NCBI GenBank assembly: GCA_021229015.1
Contig: CM037792.1
Coordinates: forward strand, 37,135,398 to 37,199,397
Origin: Solen grandis
Lineage: Eukaryota; Mollusca; Bivalvia; Adapedonta; Solenidae
Reading direction: 5' to 3'
Length of the DNA stretch: 64,000 nt
Part shown: piece by piece, positions 43,598-58,000 of the stretch
How the letters are laid out: every line of letters begins with the position of its first letter
Numbering within the stretch: the first letter of the stretch is position 1
The notes under the pieces: generated by a model
What the model saw: only the letters and a program-made list of their open reading frames with translations
Database searches by the model: none
What the model was told of the DNA's origin: nothing
Translations under genes and position numbers: made by a program

Positions 43598-45350
43598 TCA
43601 GGTTTCTGAGTCAGTAACATAGATTGAGAAAGCACAAATGGGTTTTCCGGATCTGTTGAAACAGGCACAAAAGGTCTTTTTTTCATATGGCACACAATCA
43701 GCCATGAAGGTGACAAGAACGTCATGTGTAAGGTATTTACACGATATCTGTGACATCATAGACTCCAGTAGTCTTCTAGTGACTCCGAAATGAGAGGCGT
43801 GAGGTGGGTTGAAGATACATTTACATGTAATAGGTATCACTGTTGTATAGGTAAGTTTTGAGCTGACCATCCTCAACTTTCACTGCGTCAATGTAAAGAT
43901 CGATGAAGTTAGTACCTAGTCTGGTATGGATTACCTGCCCCTGACTCAACATTGAAGTGTGGCAGGGAAGCAGACTAGTTAGTACCCCAGTCCGAACGAT
44001 TTACACTTTGCCCCTTAAAGCGACAAATCTGCGTCAGGCATTTATAAATGCAGACGAACTTAAGTCGTCTATCACTTCAATGGCTCGGGTAAAGAGAAAA
44101 GTTCATCGCTTTGAGCTAGCACTACCACAACGGGTCCTTCGTGTGACGATTTGCCATGGTCCAAATGTATCCACTCTTACACTGGTAAAAGGCAGACAAA
44201 TTTCTACGTGATCAGCAGGAAGGTCTGTCATCAATTAAATGGAAGCTTTGCCGCGAAGCTTCCTGCACTGTACACATGAATTTATCACTGAGCATATTTA
44301 TTTAAACTTTCACCAACTCTGAACATTCCATTTTCATCCAAGAAAGGATTGAGAGACAAAATAGGACAGTCCGACCTCTCTGTATACAGTCAATCTCTCT
44401 CCTGTACAATTCCTGTTGGACAGTTTTGAATACAAACTGTTCTGCTTCCAGGTAAAAATCTACAATTTACTGAATACCAGACACACTTGATTTCCCTTTT
44501 AGCAGGCGTCACAAACCTCAATGGTTCTAATCAAAGACTTCCCTTCAGAAAAACGCTTAAACCGGTCAGTTCCAAGAAACGGTTTATCCATTTAAGCTGT
44601 CTTAACTACAACTGGTCTCACCTCTTTGTCAATTTCAGGGTTCACCAAGACATGTGGTAAATCAGAGAATTTAGCTGCTCTGTCCAGAAAAGCCTTTGGT
44701 CCTGAAATCCAACAACCAGGTTCCAATATAGATTCGGTTGTTGCTGGTCTTGTTGCTGGTCTTGTTGCATGGTCTGCCGGATTTAGCACATAGCTCCACT
44801 GTTCTGGTGTAGTTGCTTTTTTTTAATCTTTTCAACACGATTTTCAAGCACACATAAAAACGACGGGCTTCGTTGTTGATGTAGCCCAACACTACTTTGT
44901 TGTCGCTGTAGAATTTGCTCGTCTAAGTGACTAACAGCCAATTCAGCTTTTTCGGTTGCCAAAACAGCAGCACAAGAGTTCCAGTCTAGCCACTTTAGCT
45001 TTGCCAAGAACAAATCCCATCTGCGTCATATTTATCAGTATTCACAGTTCTCAGATAACAAACTGCTGCGATCACCTTCTCTGATGCATCGCAAAATACA
45101 TGCAGCTCTTTCTTCTTAACTTCTGCCAATGGCGAACTGACACATCCGAAAGATTATTCAACGTAGCGCACCAGACATTCACTTCAGCTCTGTAATCTTC
45201 AGGCAGTGGCTTACCTAGTTTACTGTTCCCATAATGAATTTTCTCAGCGTAAGTTTCCCTTGTACAGTAATGTTAATTAGAGCCACGAAACCTATAAATG
45301 CTATTCATCAAGGACATCTTCTCATCTTCGTCTAGTGAAGGGTTTCTTTT
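43598..45350 (-). pseudogene. BEL/Pao LTR retrotransposon pol remnant (RNase H and integrase)
   Basis: Reading from high to low coordinates on the minus strand: near 45230 KIHYGNSKLGKPLPEDYRA (region after reverse transcriptase); near 45100 ELHVFCDASEKVIAAVCYL (RNase H, catalytic Asp in CDAS); near 44980 LDWNSCAAVLATEKAELAVS and 44880 GYINNEARRFYV; near 44790 NPADHATRP and CWISGPKAFLDRAAKFSDLP; near 44170 the integrase core VDTFGPWQIVTRR; near 43910 GTNFIDLYID; near 43800 NPPHASHFG; near 43720 LTHDVLVTFMA. The frame changes many times and contains stops, and the reverse transcriptase and gag are missing. It is dead. LTRs were not identified. Confidence 0.85.
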
Positions 45351-46376
45351 ACGAAAATATAAAAACCGGCTGTTACAATCAACACATAAACCAACTTAAG
45401 AAGGGTACCTGCATAACGCTAGTATAGAACTAAAACCAATCCCATAATTTCAAAAACATGAATTATACTTCACATAGCTATAAGTATCCGGGAATACCCG
45501 AAACCGATCTAATTAAAACAATGCGTTAAATATTGCCAATATTTGCTGATGTGGTTATAATATGAGTATAACATATGAAAGTGCAAGCATTCATTTCTAG
45601 TGAGGTACTGCTTTTTGCATGGATGGATACAAGGGAATCCGGATGCGATAATCTATTTCATTCCCCCCCCCCCACCCCCTTTTTTCGTGATCGGTTTAAA
45701 GCATGGACACACGGGAGTCAAGTTCTAGGGTAGAACCTGTACTGAGGACTGGGTACTTGTTACTGGTATACAATTATACATGCAAATCTCGATGATACAA
45801 TAGTAAATTATAGAATATATAACCGTTAATACCCTCTTCTTTATGATATATTTTTAATGTGTGCAGCTGTTTATGGGAAGGCATGTTTGCGAAGCGCGCA
45901 CACACACACACCTGTACTAACCGCCCAACTGATACGACGAAGGCACACTATAGCCAGTAGCTTTAAACTTTAGTGTCAACCTTCCTGGCACGCAACCATC
46001 CCCGGCCCCGAACAAAACGCAACCCACCCAACCTTATCGGTATCAAAGTAAAATATCAAACTATTGATATTTAGCAATATGGCACCTATCATAATGGCAC
46101 TGACGGTACAACAGTACAATAGCTGTCAAATACAGAAACATTTGCATCAATTATTCAATAGGTATAATGTTGAAGTATTCTTTTTATTTCCTAACAACAT
46201 TAAATCTAGTTTAATAAAATATGAACCGTAGTTAGTTTACATTGATCGTAAAACGAAATGCTGATATCTGTCAGACACCCGGACATGGGTAGTGATGTAC
46301 CGCTGTGTGTTCAATTCTTTGGGGGAAACAGAGAAACCCTGAGTGTGTTCTCAATAATTTGGTTGCTATGCATTGT
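45351..46376. other. No gene recognised
   Basis: Contains a C tract at 45665-45680 and a short (CA)n at 45899-45911. No domain or repeat partner noticed. Confidence 0.45.
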
Positions 46377-46390
46377 CCACAGATGTTGTT

Positions 46391-46713
46391 ACCGTCCCCG
46401 ATGGCCAAGTGGTTAGAGAGTCCGCCTCGGGTCCGGGAGCAGCGGGTTCGATCCTCGGCCGCGAAATACCAAAGTCGTAATAAATTGGTACTGTTATAGC
46501 TTCCCTGCTTGGCGCTCAGCATATAAGGGTAGTTGCAGGATTGGTTGGCCCGTTGTCAGGATAATGTGACTGGATGTGGTATCATGTCACATGTCTACGG
46601 CTTGAAACTGCAGTGTGGCGGCACTATATCAGTCTTAAGTAGACATCGTCTCCAAATGACTGAAATACTGTCGGTGGGACGTTAAGACCAACAAACAAAC
46701 CAAACCAACAAAC
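46391..46713 (+). mobile_element. Full-length tRNA-derived SINE with 14 bp target-site duplication
   Basis: The head has A box GATGGCCAAGTGGTTAGAG and B box GGGTTCGATCCTC; the body has TTGGCGCTCAGCATATAAGG and GGATAATGTGACTGGATG; the tail is CTGTCGGTGGGACGTTAAG followed by (ACCAA)n-like sequence. It is flanked by CCACAGATGTTGTT at 46377-46390 and again at 46714-46727, a perfect target-site duplication. This shows LINE-type insertion and a recent event. The tRNA-like head is not a functional tRNA gene. Confidence 0.93.
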
Positions 46714-46727
46714 CCACAGATGTTGTT

Positions 46728-48187
46728 TATAGCGTGTCTTCGTGAGAATCTTGTAATGCCCAGCACAAGGAGCGCTTTCAACAGAAAGGGTGACAAATCA
46801 ACCCTCTACAGCCCACTTCTTCTGGCAGCTTCCATTTTCTCTATTATTTTCGCAGGTACTCATCAAACAGATATAGTTATCGCTTATATTCAATGTAATG
46901 GAGTGTATCGCAAGTGACGCGAATCAGAGCCTTCATGAAATTAAGACAATAAACGATGACATAGTTAAAATTTGTCACGTACGCCAAACGTACAGTTTGC
47001 TTTAGACCTTGCATTATGGAATCACCTCCCGTTTGATAGACAGTTTCATGTGATGTTTCAAGTAGGGTTCAGTCAGTGTCGCTTGGTACATTCTATAAAT
47101 ATACATTACAAAATATGACGTAATCAGTTGCCGCCGCAACGAACCCTTAGGTCACATTGGTACCATACAGTCATATTTCCACCCTATCAAGACATCATGG
47201 TTCATTTTATGCTGTCTATTTTTCACAATTTTAATGAAATACAAGCATTACATCGGACAATCAAGTAGGAAAAACTGTACTAATGACTCCCAAGGGCCGT
47301 TGGTGTAAATGTCAACGTCAGATCTCTAAAAGTGCCCAGGTCGGTGATCCTACATTCCACAAATGTCTGATATATATGCAAAATCTGATTCCAGATGTGT
47401 TAAATAATCACCACTTTCGTCTTATCATTCGTATGTAGTCTTTTAGTGTTAACCTTTTAATAGCCCAAGTGAGTTTCATAAATAATTGTGTTAATGAAAA
47501 ACATACCTAAAAAAATGGGGTATAATTTAATGTAGATTTAAAACTGTTTTCTTTTTCGTTTTTTGGGGAACACGTTTTTATAATTTACACTAATTCCTCT
47601 CTGTTTCAAGACTGAAGCACTGCTTTGAATCCGGGGTAGTCTGAACATTCCCTCGCCCAAAGTTGATGGAGACGATTATTCATGCATTTATGTCACCGAC
47701 CCGTGTAAGATAAAATAATAAAATTCAGATGAATAATTATGGAAATACTGCCTTTTATGTTCTGTTTTGGTTTATGATAAATCCATTGTCTGTTTAAAGA
47801 GATACATCATCGTTGCATAACTACCCTGAATTGACGACACTGATAAAAGCAAATTCGATCCCAGGCCATGTCAACTATAATATCGAATCAAAAGCAGAAA
47901 TAGAAACTATATAACAATCTATAGAAGTGAATATAATCCGTATACATTACCATTTATCGTGATTCGGAAACGAGATTTTGCGAGATTTGATACATTTGTA
48001 AATTCTGCTAGTTGGTTTTGGAAGCACATTTCAGTGGCAGAGAACACATTTTAGATCGAGGTCAATTTCCAACTAGTGCATTTATTGTTCATTCGCTGTT
48101 GTACTGTTTCAATCACTCGACATTTGATTTAAAACAGGATTGGTTAAGTGTTTATTAGAATCCGAAAATCTGAAATATGACAGAAAA
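46728..48187. other. Upstream region of gene B; no gene recognised
   Basis: Presumed promoter and 5' UTR region of gene B. No certain core promoter motif, no repeat partner and no domain found. Confidence 0.4.
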
Positions 48188-48200
48188 ATGATGAGTTTAG
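48188..48200 (+). CDS. Gene B exon 1 (start codon)
   Basis: Thirteen coding nt: ATG ATG AGT TTA G, then donor gtaagac. Adenines fill the positions before the first ATG. The single leftover G joins GT of exon 2 to make Gly. The 5' UTR start and promoter are not identifiable; nothing like a TATA box is obvious in the immediate upstream sequence. Confidence 0.55.
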
Positions 48201-49485
48201 GTAAGACATCTATCTATATATCTGTCTGTCTGTCGGTCGGTTGATCTCTTTCTTTCTTTCTACGAATATATTCCCCCGGTAATCCTCGTAAACTGGCAGA
48301 TTTTGTTTTTTGGCAATGAATCAGTTTTTAGTTATTTTAATTTGAAATTACTCTTTTGATTTTTTTGTTCATGAATACTGAATATTATTCATTTCAGGTT
48401 GGATTCTGGCATCTTTAGGACTGATTGTTTGGAGGGTCAGCTCCCAGGGTAAGTTTTAATCCTTTTTATCTTTATTTTATACGTTAATCTAACTTAATTT
48501 TACGTTGATTGGGAAACAAATTCTTACAACTTAGACGTACCCTTCTCGACGGTCCATGTGTTGGACCAGTACTTAGCGCTTAGTGAGGTCATAAAATTCC
48601 TTGTCCCCGAATGGGTTCGAACCCCAACCTTCAAATCCGCAGTCGGGAACGTATTTTGTTATTGTTTAAAGTCATTTCCATTTATTAAATAACACCTCAA
48701 AAATGTCAGTAGTATCTGTTTCGAAATTTTACTGACCGTACTTAGCGCTAAAATATGATTACCATATTTAGTGGTCGAATTTATGCTAGTCATACATAAT
48801 GCCAAGTTTTTTAAAGTTTTTTTTATTATTAATCATACATAACGCTAGACTGTAATCGTCATATTTAGCGCTTAATTATACAAACCATGCATAGCGCTAA
48901 ATTATTACTAACTACATAACGCTAAAATTACTAACTATACTTAGCGCTAGAAGTCACACTAAACATACTTAGCGCCAGGTTTTTGTAAACTTAAAAACTG
49001 ATAAATGTTTTTTTTTTTTTAATTTTGTGACGTGGGCGGGGGGCAAATAAAAATAAATCAGAAAAAGTGAGCAGTCGACAAACCTTTTTGTTGAGTAAAT
49101 ATGTTTACTTTTGTTAATGATTTTTTTATACATTTCATTATTTATTATTTATTAAGTTTGCACTCCTAAAAAAATCCTGACTCCCTTCACTTCTAATGTT
49201 TAAATTGAGTTTTATTTTGATGTATGTTTTGCTTAGTCATTTACTTTTTATTGTCTCTTAATGTGTGTGTTGTACGTTTTCTTTGTTCACACATTTTCTT
49301 CAGTTCCATTCAACTCTCTTTGTATGAAAAATTAATCAATTCAGAAGAGATGACTGATAATTTGGCAGTCTTCAATATATAATATGATCCACGTTCAATT
49401 TCATATATTGTAATAAACAGCAAATCAACTAACCGTGAAACATTGGTAAAGGTAGCCAAACTACAAGTGACTTTACTGACTTAAA

Positions 49486-49522
<37 letters not shown>

Positions 49523-52500
49523 TATAAAGATTAAAAAATAAATAATCTTTCAAACTGATGGAATCCAAATGTTGTTTTGAAACTTTGTATTTTTAGATTT
49601 TCTACAAATCAATAAATTACGAGAGCATATATCTTTATAAAACCAGAAATGTTTGTAGAGTCAATATTTGATACCTTGTATAACATATTAAGTTATTTAA
49701 ATTAGAGGGGGAAAAGACCCAGGGAGTTCAGTATCCCCCATCACAGAAAAATAAATGAGTGAGAAGAGGGAGAGGGGGAGTAAACAAAAGAAAAAGCTGG
49801 AGTGATTTGTATCAGATATTGGAAGAATCTTACTTCACTTCAGTCATTCTTTTTTTTCTTTATCGCTCTGTCATACATAATGCCAAGTTTTTTAAAGTTT
49901 TTTTTTTTATTATTATTGATCATACATAACGCTAGACTGTAATCGTCATATTTAGCGCTAATTTGTATCAGATATTGGAAGAATCTTACTTCACTTCAGT
50001 CATTCTTTTTTTTTCTTTATCGCTCTCTGTCTCTCTCTCTGACGGTGTTGACATGTTTAAACTTCGTATATCATTAAAATTACTAACCAAAACAGGAAAA
50101 CTGTACTTAATTATTCAAAAAAAATTAACGCCTTATCATATAATCACCTAAAGAATCTCTAATGGGTGCCGTCAAGTTGAACTGTGTACAAATATATACA
50201 TATCTGTACTGACAACTCACACTGTCTGCACAGCCATGTGATCTATAGTATTCCACAATTTCATTGGTCCTTCTTAGTCATACAAAATATGGAAATATGA
50301 CGTCATATTTTCTAAAAATGGTTGCGAATAGGACCCTAGGATGTGTTGATAATTTTTTTCTCTCTTTCATATACTGTATATAGATTATGAGTAACTGAAA
50401 TAAAAATATGTTGGCAGTTTAAAGAAACATTTGGTTTTAAGTTCTTAAAAGTTAATGACCAATTTTAAAATTCTCACAACCTGGAAGATGAGCAAAACTG
50501 ACAGATAGAGAAAAGTTGGAACCTCCCCCCTGGTCGTAATAAATGTATTTTTGGTCACTTTAAGGGAATTATGTATGTTTAGAATAGCTTAAAAGACTGA
50601 AATCTGTTTGAATTTGAATTAAGCATCAACATGTGTATGACAATAATAATATGTACGTATTTTTCTAAGAGTTTACGGCTTCCTGCAGGGATATTTTTGT
50701 GACTTTTTTCTCTTTTGCTCTAAATTTCCAAGATCAGTTGATTAAAAATAAAACACGTCACGATGTCTTTTATATTTATTTCACTTGTACAGAAATTAGG
50801 AACGGCGGTGCTTGTAAATCAGATAAATAAAAAATGATGGCCTAACAGTGAACAAATCACAAATTCTTAACAGACAATTCGGCGGTCCCAAAATGGTCAC
50901 TAAAAACTTTAGGGTCGGCGGGTTTTCAATAGGTAGGGTTGGGTTTCCCGAAACACAGATTTTTTAGGCCTAATGAAAAATACCAATTAAAACTGTTTAT
51001 TTCAGAAAGATGTTTTGGTTGTCATGGTATTAATTTATGTCACCTTAGCCATACACTGGAATATTTTATAAAATAGGATTGGCGGAAGGATCTTGTTTGA
51101 TTGTTTGATTCATATGTTCTGTCAATTCTTAACTACGGATGTGAGGTATGGGGCTACCTTAAGGCTGATTGCTTAGAAATTGTTCATAGAAAGTTTTGTA
51201 AATGACTGCTGAATGTTAAATTATCTACAAATACTTTAGCTATATATTCAGAGTTAGGTAGATATCCACTGTACATAGCACGGTATGTTAGAATTGTTAG
51301 ATATTGGCTAAATTTATTTGGGACAAAGCGTGAGAATGCATTGTTAAATAATATTGTAAAATTCCATAGGAGAGAAATCACCGAAAATGATAATATAGTT
51401 AATTGGTCGTCAAAAATAAGAAATATCTTGCAGCAGGCTGGTTTTAATGATGTTTGGTTATACCCCGAGTCGGTAAATGTTAATATGTTTTGTATAATCT
51501 TATTAAATCGCCCCAAAGATATCTATTTTACCCATTGGCAAGCAGGTGTAAGCGAAAGTACGTCATTGTATCTTTTCAAAGAAATTAAATTCAGTATGGA
51601 AAGATCCTCATATCTACATTTATTAGAAAATAGTAATCACAGAAATATAATTGCACGGATAAGACTTTCTTCTCATAATTTATCAATAGAATCTGGTAGA
51701 TATACGCAAATTGCAAGACATGATAGGAAGTGCAACTTATGTAATAGAAATGATATAGAAGATGAATTTTCACTTTATTCTTATTTGTCCATTTTATACA
51801 TGTTTACGATCAAAGTACCTACCAAAATATTATTCAAAAATACCAAATATGTTTAAATTTTTGGAACTTCTGAGCACTGAAAACAAAGAATTATTAACTA
51901 AATTAGCAATTTATTGTAAAAAAGGATTTCAGCTTAGAGAAAATACACTTAATTTTTCAGTATAATACTTAACTAACTTACCACCAAAGTAGTTTTTGAT
52001 AAATAATCATACATCTGGATATTAAAGTCAGCTAATTATAATGTCACTCTCACACATCTCACATTATTATTCATATATTATACACAGTATAACTCAGAAA
52101 TACTGCATTCAGGCATTAGCTTATATGATGTGGAGAAAGCAGTCATGTCGTTAAATAAAAATAAGTCTCCAGGTTTTGATCAAATTCCGGCAGAGGTGAT
52201 ACAGTTAGTTCCATGTGTACACTTCCTTCATAGACTTTTCTGTGTTTGTTTCGAAACTGGCAAAATCCCAAATGACTGGAATTACGGTATAATCACGTCT
52301 TGACACGCCAAGACTCTACCACCGACAAACGGGACCCGGCTAACTACCGGGGTATCGCGGTCACTGGTGCGATCTGTAAGGCTTACTGCGCTCTCCTGAA
52401 CAATAGATTAACAAAATGGTCCGAAGATAACGCCTTGATCGCTGAGGAGCAAAATGGATTCCGCCGTAACAGAAGCACCATAGATCAATTATCAGCTTTG

Positions 52501-54953
52501 ACTAACATAGTTGAAAACCGTAAGAAAAAAAAAAAATCTACTTTTGTGGCATATATTGACTTCTCGAAAGCATATGACAAAGTGAATCGGGGTATACTGT
52601 GGTCAAAATTAACTAAATTTGGTGTTAACGGGAAATTCTTAAAAGCTGTTCAATCGCTTTATGAAAATGTGATATGCGCTGTTAAAGTGAACAATTATAG
52701 AACAGAGTGGTTTAGCCAGAATACGGGCTTGAAGCAGGGTTGTCTGCTATCCACGACATTGTTTAATTTCTTGTTGAATGATTTAAGTACCGTTTTGAAT
52801 AATACAAACATAGGAATATGTGTTGATGACATGAAAATTAACCACTTACTTTATGCAGACGATTTAGTTCTGATAGCCGATTCAGAAAATGATTTACAGC
52901 AACTATTGGACGCTCTATCATTATGGTGTAATAATAATCATATGTCAATTAATGTTAATAAGAGCAAAATAATGCATGTTAGAAACAAATCTGTGTGCAA
53001 AACAAACCACATCTTTATATGTAACGACAAAGTACTCGAATGTGTTACAGAATATAGGTATTTAGGCCTGGTGTTATCTGATTTCTTAGATTATCGCATC
53101 ACAGCTAAGCATGTTGCTCAGTCAGCGACGAGAGCCCTGGGTCTTTTAATTGCAAAATTTAAAGCATTGGGGGGAATGCCTTATGAAGTTTATACAAAAC
53201 TTTATGATAGTATGGTCTGGTCAACTATTAGTTATGGTGCCGCTGTGTGGGGAAACAGTGAATTCTCCTGTATAAACGCTGTTCATCACCGTGCATGCAG
53301 GTTTTTCCTCGGAGTCGGGAAATACGCGCCAAACGCAGGAGTCACCGGCGACATGGGCTGGCTACCGCCGATAGCCAGACAATGGAAGGCAGTGTTATCC
53401 CATTGGTTCAGGTTACATAAGATGGACAAAAACAGACTTAACTACAACGTGTTTCAATGGGCTTTTTTCACGAAAGCAAGCAACAAAAAACTGGTGCTAT
53501 AGAATTAATTCGAAAGTGCCTCTGACATATATAACATTTACAGTAATAAAGATCGAAAACTGATTATCGATAAATGTGTGACTGATTTATTTAAGAAGTA
53601 TAAAATGACTGGTCTCTACGTATTAATACTCAATCTCCCAATAGGGACGGAGGGAACAAACTAAGTACATACAAACTGTTTAAACATACTTATGAAAATG
53701 AACACTATGTTATTAAAAATATTGTACCTAGAAATCACAGAAGTGCAAATTCAGTTGCGGTGAAGCACCTCTGAAAATAGAGACGGGCCGTTATCAAGGG
53801 TTGTCACCATTTGAAAGATATTGTTTTAATTGTATAGACAGAGTGGAAGATGAATTTCATGTTTTAATAGAATGCCAACTGTACAAAGATATCAGCCAGG
53901 ACTTGTTTACTAAAATAACAGCAATTAATCCAGAGTTTGTCTTATATTCTGACAATTCTAGGTTTTGTTATATCCTCTCAGATGATAAAATCGTTAAAAA
54001 CAGTGCCAAAGCTTGTCATGACATTCTAGTCACAAGAAAAAATACTCTGTATAGATAGGTTTTATTATGTATTATAATATTCTATGTCTTATAATGTATA
54101 CATTGTGTTTTCAGATGTTTTTTATTTTAATCATTGTACTTTTTAATTTATGTCTCTCATAACTCATATTGAGTGGTTTTGTGCATGTTTTTTTTATTAC
54201 TTTTATGATATTTACCTTTATTAATATGAGTATGTAATAACATGTACAAGAGTGAGACACAAATAAAATATATGTTCTGTTGTTCTTTATATAATTATAG
54301 TTCACCATGTTGCATGCTTTGTATTTTGTTGCTTTTGTGACGATGAGCTTTGTGCTTAAGTCAAAGAAAGATTATGTTCTGTTCTGTTCTGATCTCTACT
54401 CAATTCAATAACTTCAGTACTATGCGTTAATTATAATTGATGTTTGAACTGAAGCTTGGTGTACTCGAATTCCACCAACAATACTTAGCGCTAAGTAATA
54501 CTTAAATTCTTAACAAGGTTAGATTCACATTCCACCATTACTATTATATGAAATATTCAAGTCCATGATTAGGCCGAAATGAAGTATTTCATTAATAATT
54601 TTTTTAAAAAACTAATCAATTCGCCCCTAAGTATTTAAGTATTACTTAACGATAAGTATTGCGGATGGCATTCAGCCCGGTATGAATACATTACCAGATA
54701 ACTCACATCTTGATATTCAAGATAATTACCCGTTTTAACGAAATAAGTAAATATTATTTTCATCGTTTGACATGTTCAGTTGACACAAAAAGTTTTAAAG
54801 TTTTAAAAAGTGTTTTAGCTGAAATTTATGACCATAATTATATTGATACGCATGAGCACTTACAAAGTAATTTCTTTAAAAAATATAATTAATGAATAAG
54901 TGACAACAAGATCATAACTTTTTTTATGGATTGAAATTGAAATATATATATAT

Positions 54954-55002
<49 letters not shown>

Positions 55003-58000
55003 TAATGTATCCTATGATGGGTTCTGATTTTGCATTTCAGATATAAATCCATATGAAGTTATCAATTCAGGTAAGTGCAATAATGATAAAAATAATAACA
55101 TGCAAACAAACGACATCAACAAGAAATGCCATATTAAATATACTGCTTGTAGTTGGTCCTTCTTGTGGTACAAGAGATTAATATGGATGCAAATGTTGTA
55201 TATTTAATTATGAATAGCTGAAAACAATTAAATAAATGATCACCGTGAAATCATTTTTAATTAACATATTTTATGCACCGAAAAGCTAAAAAAAACAAAA
55301 AAACTTATTCATTCATTTTTATATAATTGACTAATTTTATAACTATGACATGTAACATTTCATTATCATATAGTTATTTTCTATAAAAATGGCTTCCACC
55401 CTGTAAATATGGAGGTCCTTCACCGTCAAAATTCTCATTTAGTGGGCAGAAGTAAAAGACCGAGAAAAGTATTCGTTAATAAAACAACAGTAACATCATT
55501 TTATACCAACACATATCAATAAACTTGATGAGAAAGTCCTCATAATGAAGAAGCTTTTATAATGAGGAGTTTCAAATAATGAAGCGATTTTTAAAGTGAA
55601 GAGGTCCTCTTAATGATTTTTTTTTTTAATGAAGTGGTTCTTGTAGTGAAGAGGTCCTCACAATGGAATGGTATGGTGAAAATCTTCACACTGAAGTGTT
55701 TTTATAGTGAGGATATTTCCAAAAATGAAGTGGTCCTAAACCTCACAATGAAGGGATCCTTTTTATGAGGTTATGCTCATAATGAAGAAGTTTTTTTTGT
55801 AGTGAGAATTCCCTCATAATGAAGGGGTTCTTATAATGAGGAAGTCCACACAATAAAAAAATCTAATTGGAGGATACAAAATTTCCCAATAAAGTGTATT
55901 TGAGATTGTTTTTTAATATCATTATAATTAAGTGAATGATATAATGAAGGGGTCCTTAAAAGGAAGTGATTCTTATAGTGAGGATATCATTATAATTAAG
56001 TGAATAATATAATAAAGGGGTCCTTAAAATGAAGTGATTCTTATAGTGAGGATATCATTATAATTAAGTGAATGATATAATAAAGGGGTCCTTAAAATGA
56101 AGTGATTCTTATAGTGAGGATATCATTATAATTAAGTGAATAATATAATGAAGGGGTCCTTAAAATGAAGTGATTCTTATAGTGAGGATATCATTATTAT
56201 TAAGTGAATAATATAATGAAGGGGTCCTTAAAATGAAGTGATTCTTATAGTGAGGATATCATTATTATTAAGTGAATAATATAATGAAGGGGTCCTTAAA
56301 ATGAAGTGATCTTATGTGAGGATATCAAATAAATTAAGGGTGTGATATAATTTAAAGTGTTGAATCTAATATCTTATAATAAAGTGTTGTTTTTTTTTGT
56401 AGTGAAGAGTTCCTCATAAATACTGGTATATATGCTTAAATGAAGAAGTCCTCACGATGAAGTGTCTAGTGTAGTAATAGATCGTATAGCGACGATATTC
56501 TAATGATGAAGTGATTATTGTAGCAAGGAGGTTCTTATAATGATGTGTTTCTAATTGCGAGGGTTCCAATTTAAATGTCTAAAAATGAGGATATTCTCAT
56601 ACTGAATTGGTTCTTTTAGTCTTGAGGTTCTTATAAGAAAGTGTTTCTTATAGAGAGTGTATTCTCATATTCAATTGGTTCTTGTAGTAAGAAGGTTCTT
56701 ATAATGAAGTGTTTCTGATAGAGAGGCTATTCTCATAATGAATTGGTTCTTGTAGTAAGAAGGTTCTTATAATGAAGCGTTTCTAATAGCGAGGGTATTC
56801 TCATAATTAATTGGTTATTGTAGTAAGAGGTTCTTATAATGAAGTGTTTCTTATAGAGAGGCTATTCTCATAATGAATTGGTTCTTGTAGTAAGAAGGTT
56901 CTTATAATGAAGTGTTTCTGATAGAGAGTGTATTCTCATAATGAATTGGTTCTTGTAGTAAGAAGGTTCTTATAATGAAGTGTTTCTGATAGAGAGGCTA
57001 TTCTCATAATGAATTGGTTCTTGTAGTAAGAAAGTCTTTTTTTTATAATGAAATGTTTCTTATAGAGAGTGTATTCTCATATTTAATTGGTTCTTGTAGT
57101 AAGAATGTTCTTATAATGAAATGTTTCTGGTAGAGAGGCTATTCTCATAATGAATTGGTTCTTGTAGTAAGAAGGTTCTTATAATGAAGTGTTTTTGATA
57201 GAGAGGGTATTCTCATAATGAATTGGTTCTTGTAGTAAGAAGGTTCTTATAATGAAGTGTTTCTGATAGAGAGGCTATTCTCATAATGAATTGGTTCTTG
57301 TAGTAAGAAGGTTCTTATAATGAAGTGTTTCTGATAGAGAGGCTATTCTCATAATGAATTGGTTCTTGTAGTAAGAAGTTGGTTCTTGTAGCAAGAAGGT
57401 TCTTATAATGAAATGTTTCTTATAGAGAGTGTATTCTCATATTTAATTGGTTCTTGTAGTAAGAAGGTTCTTATAATGAAGTGTTTCTAATAGCGAGGGT
57501 ATTCTCATAATTAATTGGTTATTGTAGTAAGAGGTTCTTATAATGAAGTATTTCTTATAGAGAGTGTATTCTCATATTTAATTGGTTCTTGTAGTAAGAG
57601 GTTCTTATAATGACGTGATTCTTTTAGCAAGGTTCTTAATTAATTTTTTACCCCCGAGGTCTTCATAATGAGATATTTCTTTAAGTGAGTTCCTTATGCT
57701 AAAAAATTCTGAAAGTGAGGAGATCTTTATGTTAAAATATACTGTAAAGTGAGGAGATCTTTATGTTAAAATATACTGTAAAGTGAGGAGATCTTTATGT
57801 TAAAATGTATTTTAAATTGAGGAGATCCTAATGAAATATTTCTTAAAGCGAGAGGTCCTCATAATGAATTGGTTCTTAGTGAGGAGATCGTCATAACGAA
57901 ATGTTATTGGAGTGGTATTTTTATTACGGATGTTCTCATTATTAAATAGTTGTTACAGTGGTTACTTTATTTCAGATTTCAGCATTCACCCTTTATTTTA

